Of a stretch of DNA of 64,000 nucleotides, positions 1-11,731 are shown in pieces. The translations under genes and the position numbers were made by a program. Below the pieces are notes generated by a model, which made no database searches, was not told where the DNA came from, and was given only the letters and a program-made list of their open reading frames with translations. Origin of the DNA: Halichondria panicea (Eukaryota > Porifera > Demospongiae > Suberitida > Halichondriidae); assembly GCF_963675165.1 (NCBI RefSeq), contig NC_087379.1:5039442-5103441 (forward strand), written 5' to 3'. Within the stretch, counting starts at the first letter, position 1. Every line of letters begins with the position of its first letter.

Positions 1-3000
1 TTTTCAAAGCAACGCACAAGATGTGGCCTCATTTTGTCTTCATTTAGGGTGATGGTATCCAGATTGTCTCCTTGCAATGCGTGGTATGCAGCGGCAATTG
101 CAAACAAACCACAGTTGTTACTGCCACTGCTCTGCTGTTGAATGGAGGCCACAGATAGTAACAGCCCATTGTGCGCTATTAAAGGCTTATACATCTGTGC
201 AATTTGCAGCTCAGCACTTGGCTCCAGGTCTTTCCCATATTGGAAGCAGCTATCAAAGAGGAAAAGTTCCCCCTTGATGAGTGCTGTCGCAATCCAGTGA
301 TGCCTCTCTGTTACAAAGAATATCTGCACGGCTGTATAGGATATATATATGATATAATTATAATTATATTGTAATTATACGGCCAAGGATGAGGATGAGG
401 TATAATTATACCAATACTATAATAATACTACTATTAATTTAAGTAGAAATTATACCTGTGGCTTCACTACTAGTGACTGCAGGAAAAGACATCTTCTGAA
501 CCAGAAGAGTAGAATAGCAGCCTTCAATATTTGGAAATTGCATTCTCATCAGTTTGTGCGCAGCATACATATGACGGTCAGAAAGCATCCCGCTCTCAGC
601 AAGAACTACATCCTTGTCTCCCGTCCTCAGGTCCAAATCCTTCACCCAGTAGCTTGAATTCTGTCGAATGTGCACACAATAATTATAATGAACGGTTTAT
701 AGTGTGCATGCACATAATTATTAATAATAATTGCAATTAACGATAGCTCCTGTTAACAAGTATATAACTATATTATACCTTTCTTGTTACAGACTGAGTA
801 GTCCTTTGCTTCTTCAAAGGTGGCTCCATAGAGGATGCAGTCTTAACCTGAGAGAAGGGGGCGTCTCGCTTGCGAGAGGAGTGAGCATCTGGCTTGTGAG
901 AGGAGGGGACGTCTGGCTTGTGAGAGGAGGGAGCGGCTGGCTTGTGAGAGGAGGGGACGTCTGGCTTGTGAGAGGAGGGAGCGGCTGGCTTGTGAGAGGA
1001 GGGGGCGTCTGGCTTGTGAGAGGAGGGAGCGGCTGGCTTGTGAGAGGAGTGAGCATCTGGCTTGTGAGAGGAGGGGACGTCTGGCTTGTGAGAGGAGGGA
1101 GCGGCTGGCTTGTGAGAGGAGGGGACGTCTGGCTTGTGAGAGGAGGGAGCGGCTGGCTTGTGAGAGAAGGGAGCGTCTGGCTTGTGAGAGGAGGGAGCGG
1201 CTGGCTTGTGAGAGGAGGGGGCGTCTGGCTTGTGAGAAGAGGGAAAATCACAATTTTTTTCCCACAGCTTCTAAAAATGGAGTGCATAATTATAAAGAAA
1301 CATTAAATTAATATCGTAAAGAGAAATGTAATGTAATTATAATTAGCTTCAAAATCTAGATACACATGCATTATACCTTGCTTGGGTCTTTCACAGGAGT
1401 ACTCGTCAAAGAAGGGTTAAACTGATCGAGAGATTCATCGTGATGGTTGTCTGATAATTCGGAAGGATCCGAGAGAGAACTATGTTGATCCAAGAGAGGT
1501 TTTTCGGAGTCTGAGCCATGGGAATGCTTTAACCGCTGTTGGTTAACAGCCTTTTTTAAGGTCTTTCCAGTCTTAGGGTTGGCAATCTTAAAGACTCCCT
1601 TGTCCAAGCACTCCACCACCGTATATGGGCCTAACCACCGAGGCTTCAGCTTGTCTCCCTTCTTACATTCCCTAGCTGGCTGAATTCCTCAGCCAGACCA
1701 AACTCCCAGTCTTAAACACCTAGAAAAATGACATGGCTATGACATTAAACGAGTAATGAAAATAGCCATGGTACGCTCATACAATGATATAGCCTGCTCA
1801 CCCTCTTGTCTGCATGCTTCCGATCATAGTACATCTTGTCCTTTTCTTGGGCATTGTCAATGTTCTTCTTGGCTTTGCTGTGGATATCATCCTTTAACTT
1901 TGTAACAGCTCGAGCATGGGTCATAATGGCACTAATGTCCCAGCTCTGCTCAAGTTCACCCTCGCTGCCTAACTCCAGTTGAATAGGGAGTACAGGTTTC
2001 CTGCATGTGGAATGTTATAATAATAATGCATGCATGCCAGATTATCATGTAATTATTATAATAATGAACAACTCACCGACAGAACATCAACTCGAAAGGT
2101 GAATACTTTGTTGCCTTTTGCTTACTCGTCCTATAAGCAAAGAGAATAGCGGGCAAGTGGTAGTCCCAGTCGGTCTGTGAGTCATTCACATATTTGAGTA
2201 GTGCTGTTTGAAGTGTTTGATTGAAACGTTCAGTTAGCCCGTTGGTTTGTGGGTGGTAAGCTGAAGTGACCCTGTGCTCTGTTCCAGTGAATCGAAAAAG
2301 CTCTGTGTTGACCTGATTAACAAACTCACGGCCTTGGTCCGATATCAGCACCTCACAAAACCCAAACCTGCGTGCATGTATAACCATAATCATTAAATAC
2401 GTGTTATTATAATTATGTGTAGAGATGCATGTGATTACAATTTCACACACATGCATAGCTTACCGACAAAACAAGTTGTACAGGAACATTGCCACTCCAA
2501 ATGCAGTTTTGTCAGGGAGTGGGGCTGCTTCAGCCCATTTGCTAAAATAATCGACCAATGTTACCACATATTTGCTGCCATTGGGTGTAATCGGCAAAGG
2601 TCCTATCAAGTCTATGCCAACCTATAAAGTGAATTACATAATTATAATTAATATATGATTGTGCTCAAAACAAATAATTATTATGCAATGCCATAAAAAT
2701 TATAGTATATACATACCTGATGCCAGACTTTGGGTTGTACAGATATCGGATGGAGTTTGGCATTTGTCTTTACAAATGCTGAGTTCATTCTCTGGCACTG
2801 GCTACAGTTCTTTACATACTCTCGGATCTCCTCCACCATCGACTTCCATGCAGTAGAATCTAGAACATATCTTGTCTATAGTTCTATCTCTTCCAAAGTG
2901 GCCACCAGCTGTTCCTGCATGCATGCATCAATTGGTATAATAGATTACATGCTCTATTACCTACTATTATCATTTTACCAAAGCCATAATAATTATTATA

Positions 3001-3233
3001 CCTGCATGGCAATCTTCGAGGATTCTTGATTTCTCCTCATCGCTGCGCACACATATCCTCCAGTCAGCTGCATCAGCAGCTTTGGTGTGCTTCTTGTAAT
3101 AGAGGCTACCATTTTCAAACTTAAAGTTCTGCCTGCATTTTCTTCTAAAGTTTGCCTTCTCTGTTTTGCTGTTAATAGTAGGAGGGTATTCTCCTTTTCG
3201 TAAATAGTTTTCAAACTCTTGTAAATTCTCCAT
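1..3233 (-). pseudogene. Ginger-type transposase: integrase + repeat linker + Ulp1-like protease, one frame break, C-terminus outside window
   Basis: Nine exons with GT-AG borders can be read on the minus strand: 3233-3002, 2914-2717, 2621-2464, 2367-2077, 2000-1802, 1720-1377, 1270-779, 660-456 and 323-1. They encode, in order, an N-terminal segment, an H2C2 zinc-binding domain (CH in exon 1, CSQC in exon 2), an rve integrase core with its DDE residues (GIDLIGP, LISDQGREF, NGLTERFNQ), a GPY/F module (WLGPYTVVECLDKG), an 8-residue repeat linker followed by a basic PPLKKQR stretch, a conserved WVKDLDLR domain, and a Ulp1-like cysteine protease (HHWIATA, LFLFDSC, NNCGLFAIA, giving His, Asp and Cys). 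Introns are phase-consistent. The only break seen is a 4-bp AGCT insertion at 1674-1677, just before the GPY/F module. The copy may be recently dead, or AGCT may be an assembly error. By analogy with copy 2 a PHD finger should follow beyond base 1. Confidence 0.7.
862..1250 (-). repeat. 24-bp coding minisatellite in the transposase linker
   Basis: About 16 near-identical 24-bp units (plus-strand core GAGAGGAGGGRRCGKCTGG). In the exon frame set by the acceptor at 1271 they encode the 8-residue unit PSSHKPDA/PSSHKPAA, rich in Pro, Ser and Lys. The array separates the integrase half from the protease half of the transposase. The other frames are also open over the array, which is only a consequence of its periodicity. 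Confidence 0.85.
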
Positions 3234-3845
3234 TTCTTGCTGCCTTCTTCAAATGACATGACTGTGAACGATCACTGGTTTTATACTATAGATCTAGCTG
3301 TCACTTGCTGTCAACTACAGGATAGAACAATTAACCTTGCAACTTTGCTCTTCACACATGTATAGGTCTACATTCCAGCTGTCACTTGCTGTCTACTACA
3401 GGATGAACACTTGCTTCATTGCTACCTTGCATGCTACTACTAACCTTGCTCTTCATCCTGCATGGCTCTTCATTCTCTACTATATGTCTATGAGGAGTGC
3501 ATGAATGTACTCTTGCTATTATATACTTACATTGATGGCAACATTGGCGGGAACAAACATGTGCATAGGGGAGTCATTTATTCCTGGGGGAGTCACCCAC
3601 ACCTTAGGCAGGAATGACCGGGGAGTCACTCCCACCGGGGAGTCATTCATTCCTCTGACAACGGGACCGTTGGGTAGACACTAAACATACAACCTGTAAA
3701 CTGCCCGTACAAACGGCCTGTATTCAGCCTGTATCATACTGTTCTCATGCACAATTTAATAAGCTAGTATCATGCTTCAAAAGGTCACAATTCAAAGACA
3801 AAGAAGACAAGAACAAGATATATATATATATTAATTTCTGTTCAG

Positions 3846-4915
3846 CTACATTATGTCTCTCATTATCATGTCCGTGTCTTCACATCCCCACGGTGGCACT
3901 GCAGATAAAAACAACCAGTTGAACCGTACGTTAACGCCACATAAGTATACTAACTTACTGTATTTATATTCGTCTTGTTTTTGTGCACAAAGATAGACTC
4001 TGAGGAGAAGAGGCTGGGAATTATACAAAAAATACACCACTGCTTACCGGCGTACTATGAAGTCAGTGAACAGCTTGAAGGGCCGTTCTTCATCTCCGAG
4101 ATAGCTCGCCAGCTGTACACTAATAATACTTATTCACATAAATTAAACTAAGTTGCTTACCAGGCAATTGTTGCATTCTCTTTATCATTCATCTAAAAAC
4201 TTCAATCTATGAGGCATATAATGTATCACCAAACACATACAAAATAATGGCACTTACCTAACACATCCAGACTCCAACTCGGCATGCCAATAAAGAAATC
4301 ATTAAATAACATGTGTAACGAGTGCTAAAGATGAAAACAATAAACAAACCTTGAATTTTGCAACATCTGAAGAAGAGTTAGAAGATTAAAAGAACACACC
4401 ACTGTGAATAATCTTACCGGCGTACTATGAAGTCAGTCAACAGCTTACAGTGTGCTGTACACATTACAAGGGCTCTTTTTCATCTCAAAGATATCTCGCA
4501 ACTGTACACCAATGATACGCTATTCACACAGATTACATAGTTGCTGAATTTTCTTACCAGGAAACTGTTGCTTTATCTTTAGTTCATTCTTCTGACAACA
4601 TCTAGTGTCTACAGAAGCAATAATGTATCACAAAACACAATAGAACAGTGGCACTTACGTAATTAGCCCAGACTTCAACTCGGCAGCATTATCTAAAGTC
4701 AATTTGATCGCGTGTTTAATATGTGAATGCTAGTGAAAGAGAATAACAAACCTGGGAGCATTCTTCAACACCTTTTTATCAAAAGTGAAAAAACTTCAGA
4801 TGGGAGCCTACGATGAGGAGGATTATTTCAAAAAGGAAGCAAAACGAAACGTTTACCTTGTAAAATTGGCCAGTGTTCCAGCTTCAAAAGTCCATAACAA
4901 CGTGCAAACCTGAAT
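3846..4915 (-). other. Exon-like minus-strand pieces inside the 3661-5486 element, function unknown
   Basis: Two diverged copies of one block (around 4050-4130 and 4420-4510) each end at a GGCGTACTATGAAGTCAGT motif that read on the minus strand gives an exon end (TDFIVRR) followed by GTAAG. Only the first copy has an open frame. A possible terminal exon ends at 3846 with the stop of PPWGCEDTDMIMRDIM. Another possible exon near 4862-4911 reads CYGLLKLEHWPIL before GTAAAC. No family was recognised; these could be remnants of a transposase or of a captured gene. Confidence 0.2.
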
Positions 4916-5282
4916 TTATAAACATACAGTAGAGGTGAAATTTACAGACCTTTGCTGCCAACTACACTAGAGGTCAAATTTACTATAGATTTGAAATAGC
5001 TGTGGAACTAGAGGAACACAAACTGCATGCTATGAGAAAGTTCAATAAAAATAATAACTGTTTAATATAATAACATGCTGCTACAGCTTCACCTTTTTCT
5101 GTTCACAGGTAGACTAATAGTGTATAGTCCTCTTCAAGTTGTCTTTTTGGACCAGCAGCTCCTCTTGTGCATGTTGTGACAAGCAGCAGGATTTTTTCTC
5201 AGAGCTCTGTCTGTCTCATTCTCTTTTTGTAGTCAGGTGACGTCATCCTGCCCCAAGCTAGCGCATGCGCATAAGCTACAGC

Positions 5283-5475
5283 TGCAACAGCCTGTATACA
5301 GGACGTGGTTGCTACGCCCTGATACAGGCCCGTATCCACGGGCTGTAAACAGGACGTGGGCTAACGTCCTGTTTACAGCCCGTGAGACGGCCTGTATACA
5401 GGACGTGGGTTGGCTACATCCTGTATACAGGCCGTTCACGGGCCCGTAACGGCCCGTTTTCAACTAACGGCCTGA
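5283..5475. repeat. Cluster of CCTGTATACAGG palindromes
   Basis: At least seven imperfect palindromes of the form CCTGTATACAGG or GTCCTGTTTACAGCCCGTG, in both orientations and about 20-35 bp apart. They form the right subterminal part of the 3661-5486 element. Such arrays are usual transposase-binding sites, but that role is inference. Confidence 0.6.
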
Positions 5476-5486
5476 AACGGACCCGT

Positions 5487-6535
5487 GGATTTTTGGCTGT
5501 GTATGCTAGAACTGACTGCAACACTACAAGAAAAAGAATGAAGTTCTGTGGTAGAGTGGAGGGGGGTATAGAGCAGACTGGACCGGCATGGAACCTTAAA
5601 AAACTCAATAGAAAGTATCAAGCGACTGCTAAAGTGTTTTTGATGCTTCCTGGCCCCCCTTGCCCATGCCCAACTGGAAAAAGCAATACAAAGCAACAGT
5701 TGACATGGAAAAAATGGATATTGACTGAACAAACTATTGCATTCTGTGTTTTTTATAATGTTTTTGTTATCTTCTTGTCACTTTCACTAAAAATTTCATT
5801 CCAACTTTTGAGAACTTCCTGCAAATTATTTGTCACTTCCTGTAGAATATGTGTCCATTTCCTGTAGAATATGTGTCCACTTCCTGTAGAATATGCGCCC
5901 ATTTCCTGTAGAATAAGTACCTTCTTGTAGATTATGCTTCCATGTAATCTACTGTTTTTAGCCAATCAGATCAATTATAGATGATGTAATGTAGTCTAAA
6001 TGAATATGGGCAGTTCTATTTTTAGAAAGTGTCTCTGATTTTTGTCAGGGTCAAAAACCAGGTGTTGATTGTCTGCCACTTGCACTCTTACCTATCCACC
6101 CTTAGGCAAGCTTGTGTTGTTCCTCTCAGTGCTTGGGGACATAATTATGGTGTGTGTCATTGTGTGTTAAAACATTGTTCACCTCCTCATCTCATCTTCT
6201 CAAAATGACATGCATGTACAACCCCCTCATTCACACACACACACACAAGCTCATAGCTAATATACTGTCCTTCCCCCCCTACACACACACAGGCTTATAG
6301 CTAATGTACTGCTTAAAATAGGTACAATGTTTATACATAATTATCGCGATTCTTAGAGCTATACCCCCCCCCCCCAGCTCCTGGTGAGGGCACCCACCTT
6401 AGACACGACTGACGGCTAGCCACAGGGATCACTCAATTAAACCCCTACGTGCAAGGTGGTGCAATTACAAACCCGGGTTTAGTGAAGCCCTTCTTGACAG
6501 CTACATTGTACATGTATGTTGCACTCCTGAGTAGT
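5487..6535. other. No gene seen; 22-bp minisatellite and dinucleotide tracts
   Basis: Between 5828 and 5915 a 22-bp unit (TTCCTGTAGAATATGTGTCCAC) is repeated about four times with drift. Around 6231-6310 a CA-rich block and the phrase AGCTCATAGCTAATATACTG occur twice. Open frames over 5382-5867 show no protein-like features. Confidence 0.5.
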
Positions 6536-6749
6536 TACCGTACGAGTAGAAAATTTCGAGGGTGTACATTTTCGTGCAATTCCTTATTTGGAAAATTTTG
6601 CGGGTAGTAAATTTCGTGGAGTTAGGGTGTGTCACTATCTCGCATGCGTAAACAAAGCCTTTCCGTGGGTTTTAATTTTCGTCTTCTGCAGCCACCCACG
6701 AAAAACGGGAAAAATTAAAAACACCTTGAAATTTTCTACCCATACGGTA
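6536..6749. mobile_element. MITE, TACCGTA family
   Basis: Ends are TACCGTACGAGTAGAAAATT and, from the right, TACCGTATGGGTAGAAAATT: terminal inverted repeats starting at a TA that may be the target duplication. About 214 bp, non-coding. Related truncated copies lie at 14462 and 51304. Confidence 0.65.
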
Positions 6750-6891
6750 TGCTCAAGAAAATTTTGACCTGTATTTTATTCTCAAAAAATAACAGCCTTC
6801 ATGTAAACCACAAGCACAACATAGACCACATCATTGCCGTCACACAAGCAACCTCACAAACTTTATAATGGCCACATAACAGAGATTCTGT

Positions 6892-8620
6892 TTACACTAT
6901 AGCCATGTAGTCTGAGGAGAGATTAGGTGCACACAAGGGGCGCCTGGGGCTGGTGTAGCCAATTTGAAAACCAGACCGTAGGGATCGAATGAGATATGCT
7001 GCTAAGTGTTTGTTGGGGTGAGCTGTTCCAGCAGGGTTGCGTCGATCGGGGTGGTGATCGCATGCTCGTGCATGTAAAGATCGAAGAGCGGCGATACCTG
7101 TAATGGCAGAGAATGTGGGTGTGGTTGGTGGCAGGCGGGTGCATAGTGAGCATTTGTTAGATGGGCACAAGGCGGGCGCACCTCGTGGCGAAGAATCGTT
7201 TGTGCGAGATTGTGTGTTAAATACAGAATCAGAGGTAGTATTAGAAGTAACCCGAGGATGGGGATTAAATGATCCTGAGGGCCGTATATAATTGACCTGT
7301 GGGTGGATAAAGGATGGTTATGCATGTCGTTGACCCGAGTTTGGGGATTATATACCGGAGTAAATAATTGAGTAGATGCCAAATGGGGGGCTTGTTCATA
7401 ATGCGCTCGAGATAATACATGTGTGGGTGGTAAAAGGCCCCTCCCCGTGAGGTATAGTTCCAGTGGGGCCCTCAGCATGACTGCTGTGGGCAGTCACGCA
7501 TTGGGTGAGACCCCTGGCATTGCATGCAGGCATGTCGACGAGAACAACGTGGTTCGAACCAACAGAAGCCAATCCTGTTATACAGGAGGCGGAGCTAAAG
7601 GTTGGGGCAGGTCTCGTTTCGCAGGCGTGTTCTGGCTAGGCCTGCGAGGGGGCAGGGGTCTAGCTTGGGAAGGGTCGGAGGTAGAGCTTAGGCTAGGCTA
7701 GTGCACGTGGAGCCAGAGAGTTGGCATTCAGTCACCATGTGGTTGGCTGCTCCACACGAAAAACAAATGACCTGCGGGCGCACCGTGTATGAGGCAACTA
7801 GTTCAGTTTACCATAAACAAGTCGGGTCAATAGTTAGCTTGCGTCGAAATTGGAAGTCGTACTGTAGCCAGGCATGAGGTTGGAAGAGAGCGAATTATGG
7901 TAACGCCAGAGTCGTTGGGCTATGCTGGGGGAGGCCGACAAGAGCACCTCTGCAAATGTCGAAAATACTTGCAACCGTAACTGCAGGGAGGCAATGGGAG
8001 CTACGCGATGCTTCTTTGTGCGAGATTGGATGCTATAGCGCCGCCTGCCACTGTGAGTTCCCCTAACAGTTCAGTAAATTCAATGAACTCACCTCGTACA
8101 ATCTTCTGTTGTAGGGATTTCGAAATGGGTACAGTTGAGTGATGGGAATGACTCCGCTTGTGGTGACCGTACCTGTGGTGCCTGTGCTTGTTATGACAGT
8201 GCTTGTGGTGGGAGTCCGAGACTTGATCCTGAGCGGGAGAGCTCGGATTCGTCGGAGAGGGATGAGCTGGGGCTTGCTTGGGGAGTGGCGATGGCTCCGG
8301 GGTGAACTGTGGTGGCGTCTAGTCTAGAGGGTTGCCTGGATGCGAGCGTGAATGGAATCTGAGGTGTAGGGGATCAAATTGTCCTCCGTTCCAGAGCTGT
8401 CCGCTGCCGATGTTACCGGCGAGTGTGAGGTGGTATTGCTGCCGTCATCCCCAGATTCTTGTTGGGTCGTGTTGTCACTGCCTGTGCTGTCTCGGGGTGA
8501 GTGTGATCCCAGAGGCGTTGTGCTCGAGTAAGTCTTGATCCTGCATGGGAAAGATGGTACCGGTCCAGGTGGAGGGCCCTCATGGCCTGGGCAATAGTGG
8601 GATTGACTGTGCCACGGCAT
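6892..8620 (-). pseudogene. Decayed DIRS-like retroelement: gag-like region and start of pol
   Basis: Read on the minus strand, a Ser/Thr-rich segment (8620-8324) is followed by sequence typical of DIRS-type gag (AWLQYDFQFRRKL near 7870) and a CCHC zinc knuckle CFSCGAANHMVTEC at 7765-7724. Further on, 7060-6900 encodes TPIDATLLEQ and, one frame away, PNKHLAAYLIRSLRSGFQIG, which resembles the segment preceding the reverse transcriptase in DIRS-like pol. Stops (TAA inside the gag motif) and at least two frame changes show that it is dead. No reverse-transcriptase catalytic box or tyrosine recombinase remains. The region is more GC-rich than its surroundings. The DIRS assignment is from family memory. 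Confidence 0.5.
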
Positions 8621-8747
8621 GCTTAGAAGACGGCTTGCAACTGTCCAACACGAGAATGACTACCACGCGTCAGAACTCCTACAATCCCAAGAATACTTGC
8701 CTCCTGGCTGTCATTAACCACCATTGTTTGTCTTCACACACAAAACC

Positions 8748-10225
8748 TACTTTTTCTTCTCTGCACTTGCCTATTAGAATTTCAGCCATCAATGTCTCGA
8801 ATCGAGTGTGTATGTGAGTGTGATATGAAATTGCAATCTTACATAGCGAACTGTTCTAATGGCTTCCTCAGAATGGAAACTGGCATATGAATTGGGGTTA
8901 CCTACGATACTGATGGTGAATTAGGATACATTGTTGATAGTTGCCCTTTTGATTACTGTACTAAGGAACTAATTGACATCAGTTTGAAAACCTCTCACGA
9001 GATAAACCGACAGTGTGCATACAACCGAAGTGGTGTCTTGTGCGGTGAATGTGAGCAAGAACTCAGTCTTATTCTGGCTACCTCAAAATGCAAGGAGTGC
9101 TCGAACACCTAAAGTACTCCTTCAACTTGTCTTCCCACCCTATTTGTTTTTTCTTATGCTTGGAATTATTGTTCTGTGCAAACACCTTGACTCAACTTCT
9201 TTCCAATGCCAACCCTGTTGCTGCACTGCTGCACTGTCACACACTTTTCATGCTCTCTTACTCCAAGCTGCTGCGGTTCACAATTTCTGCAATGCAGTTT
9301 AACTTTCTCATACGGTATTTTAACCCTGAACACACAGCTCGATTTATTGCTGCTGTTGTAATCCTCACTGCTGGTAGATTGTTTATACTGTTTTGATTTT
9401 CTTTGGCCAATGGTTTCCTCACTGCTCAGATCATGAAAAACACAATGGTTTCATGAACGCATACCCTCCCCTCCATTCACTCCAAAGCATCGTTACTGGC
9501 TGGGATTACTTCTCTTTTCTCTCATTGCTTACAACATCATAGCTGCCTTTGCAACGAATACCTACTTACCTATTATCTCTGCTGGGTGTATAGCAATTGG
9601 CATTTGTTTTTTCAAGCTAATTGTTAAGAAAGTGCACAAGACTTCGCTTGGAGATCTAATAGAAACACTTTTCTTATTCAATCTTACGATTTTAGCATAC
9701 GGAACCTCTTATGTGCGAGAAATAAAAGGGAATCAGTACATACTAGCCAACTTTTCCATGTCTATTGCTTTCATTCTCTTCCTAACAATCGTGTGCTTCC
9801 ATACACACAAGTACGTTCTTAAGAAGACAAATGTATGGCTAAAAGTGATCAACTGCTTTAAAAGCAAGCGCATGATGATGGATTTGAATCTTCGGCGAAG
9901 AGCTGCTAACAAACAAGAAATTCAACATGTGTTAGTTGGTGATGAAGATAATGATGTTGATATAATTGACTTCATCAATGAGCAAAGAGAGCCTGTTGAC
10001 CCAACTTACAACGACAGACCTGAAAACAAAGAACCTGGAAAGTATAATAATTACTCCTCCTATCATCACACCTGCATTAAGACTCGACCAGTTGCGAGAA
10101 CCAGCTCTGGACGTCCTTGGTCCTGTTACTACTGAAGATTATCGACCAACCGTCCTCAAGCTCGAAACTGTCCAGCTGTTGTTTCTTGTACAGTTATCGA
10201 GGTCACACACTAACTTCAAATACAC
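8748..10225 (+). pseudogene. 3' fragment of the beta-helix membrane protein
   Basis: Homologous to the C-terminal third of the intact gene at 56186-60850, from the Cys-rich segment (RIECVCEC) to the cytoplasmic tail. An in-frame TGA replaces a Trp codon near 8887, and about 240 bp containing the first membrane segment are missing near 9111. An intact stretch (9632-10025) still encodes the last membrane segments and the KSKRMMMDLNLRRRAAN region. The fragment at 31949-33064 shares both the TGA and the deletion. Its 3' flank leads into the 7TM gene at 10778, repeating the arrangement at 19290-20940. Confidence 0.85.
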
Positions 10226-10777
10226 TGTTAATCAGTAACAAAAGCACTTGTCCTTAAATTGTGAAGTGTAAATAGGTCTAGTCATTAGTGCTCGTGATCC
10301 TTCATGCTTATGATTAGTGTATGCAATGTGTTTGGTTCTGTCCACATGTGTGCATTAAAGCATGCATAGGTAAGACTATCTGAGCCAACTGTAAAATACT
10401 CACTTTATTCAAATTGGTTGCCATAATTATTGGACATTCTGGAGAGTTTCAATTTGGTGACTCTGTGATGATGCCTGCCATAAATCGGTGCTGGATGATA
10501 TTCAGTTGTCTTTAGCTCTGGATTGTAATAGAGTCCAATTTATAGTATTAAGTAGCCTGTGGCACTCTGGACTCTGTGTCTGGAGTGGGTATCTTCTGTC
10601 GATCCTCATGCAGCATGCCCAGTACCAGTTGGCTGTCCCATTACATATTACGATGTCAGATGCATGACATCATAATTATATATGTCAGAATGGTGTAAAC
10701 AAAGTACGAATACATAATTAATAATTATATGCATGCACAAAAGCTATTTGATCTATGCATGCGGTTCAGTTCAGTAC

Positions 10778-11731
10778 TTATTGTTCGTTTTTACACAAAA
10801 ATAGTTTCTTCCATGTCTTCCGAACATTAATGTACAGGTAGAGTAGTACAAGTGGAAAAAACAAGCTATGCAACATATCCATAATAAAGTACTCGTATTT
10901 TGACATGATATTAGCCCAGTTGCCATAAAATGCTTCCACACCAGCCTGCTTTAAAATATAACCCGTGAAAGTGGTGAAAAAGAAGCTTAGTATGCTATTG
11001 CACACTAGAAGAACTGCCATCAGCACAGGTAATAACATCATTCGTTGATTCAGTGATGTTTCAATTCTATTTTCAGATCGAACTATGAAGCTCCTCTTGA
11101 ATATTCGAAAAGCCTCTATCGAAGTTAGTATTGTAATGACAAAGGCAGGTGTCATTGTAAACACTACTAAACAAATGACTACAATAAAAAATTCTGTAAC
11201 AATATTTCGTCCTTCTGGAGATTCGTTTTCATAGCAGAATATATGACAATGTATTGGATACCTTGCCAAGCCATTTGTGATAACAAGGACAACTGTCCAG
11301 AAAAAAGCTACAAGAGCTGTTATTGCTGTGAAGAAGTAACTATGTTTGTAACCAATTCGCTTCCCTTTCATTGTGAGAAGCTGCACGACACTCAGGCAGG
11401 TCACAGCTACAATTGAGTACACTGTGAAGAATACTCTTGGTGCTTGCAATGGAACTATCGTCCATCTTGTACAATGACAGTAACGAATGGTCGCAGATGA
11501 GTTCACACACTGATCCACACAAGCGAATAGTTTGTCGATACAGACACCAATCAAAAGGGATCCAAAGAGAACTAGAAGTGGCTTGTGCTTGACCTTGCTC
11601 TTGATTAAAGCAACCAACACTGACACATTCATGAGTATTGTAGTAGGTAGAAGGACTCCGACAAAAAGAAACAGGTTAACTGTAGTTAGTGGTATCCATA
11701 AAGGGAACTCAATAGCATCGGTTGCATTCAT
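10778..11731 (-). CDS. 7TM receptor-like protein, copy 1
   Basis: Single-exon gene of 317 aa. The start is the Met of MNATDAIEFP, conserved in the other copies, which places an N-glycosylation sequon (NAT) at the extracellular N-terminus; an upstream ATG at 11791 would add 20 residues. Seven hydrophobic segments are visible, roughly residues 12-40, 50-75, 97-125, 137-160, 180-210, 225-250 and 278-300. There are Cys residues in the first extracellular loop (CVDQCVN, RYCHC) and a basic C-terminus (NVRKTWKKLF). TM7 ends FPLVLLYLYINVRKTW, loosely like the end of TM7 in rhodopsin-type GPCRs, but no DRY or NPxxY motif is present. It is probably a divergent sponge GPCR at the plasma membrane; the ligand is unknown. 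It diverges from the beta-helix gene at 14639. Confidence 0.75.
   Translation of the reverse strand: MNATDAIEFPLWIPLTTVNLFLFVGVLLPTTILMNVSVLVALIKSKVKHKPLLVLFGSLLIGVCIDKLFACVDQCVNSSATIRYCHCTRWTIVPLQAPRVFFTVYSIVAVTCLSVVQLLTMKGKRIGYKHSYFFTAITALVAFFWTVVLVITNGLARYPIHCHIFCYENESPEGRNIVTEFFIVVICLVVFTMTPAFVITILTSIEAFRIFKRSFIVRSENRIETSLNQRMMLLPVLMAVLLVCNSILSFFFTTFTGYILKQAGVEAFYGNWANIMSKYEYFIMDMLHSLFFPLVLLYLYINVRKTWKKLFLCKNEQ

Larger units (their letters stand above)
1..3660 (-). mobile_element. Ginger-type DNA transposon, copy 1 (other end outside window)
   Basis: An intron-containing integrase-type transposase on the minus strand ends in a GC-rich block whose outermost bases, read inward from 3660, are TGTCAGAGGAATGA. 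The second element at 42586-46190 starts TGTCACAGGACA, so both share TGTCANAGGA. Ginger1 transposons are known for TIRs starting TGTNR, a Ty3/gypsy-like integrase with a GPY/F module, introns, and extra protease or PHD domains; this element fits. No LTR, reverse transcriptase or gag is present. The left TIR lies outside the window, so the target-site duplication cannot be read (the bases after 3660 are ACGG). Confidence 0.7.
3661..5486. mobile_element. Candidate TIR element with CCTGTATACAGG subterminal repeats
   Basis: The left end reads ACGGGACCGTTGGG and the right end, reverse-complemented, ACGGGTCCGTTTCAGG. Both sides carry subterminal copies of CCTGTA(T/A)ACAGG and GGCCTGTA(T)TCAG. The left end abuts base 3660, where the Ginger element stops, so the Ginger element may have inserted at or into it. 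No clear target-site duplication is visible. The interior has weak exon-like pieces on the minus strand. The superfamily is not recognised. Confidence 0.4.

Noticed and set aside
814-1306. Long repetitive ORFs on both strands over the 24-bp array (PPLTSQ and GSGWLVRGG types)
   Set aside because: The exon frame set by splice sites and by the parallel with copy 2 reads PSSHKPDA; the others are shadows of a periodic sequence.
1-3660. Ty3/gypsy retrotransposon or endogenous retrovirus
   Set aside because: The integrase is gypsy-like, but there is no gag, RT or LTR; introns, TIRs and protease/PHD domains fit Ginger.
5237-5867. Overlapping ORFs on both strands near the CCTGTATACAGG cluster
   Set aside because: No protein-like composition, and the sequence is a palindromic repeat.
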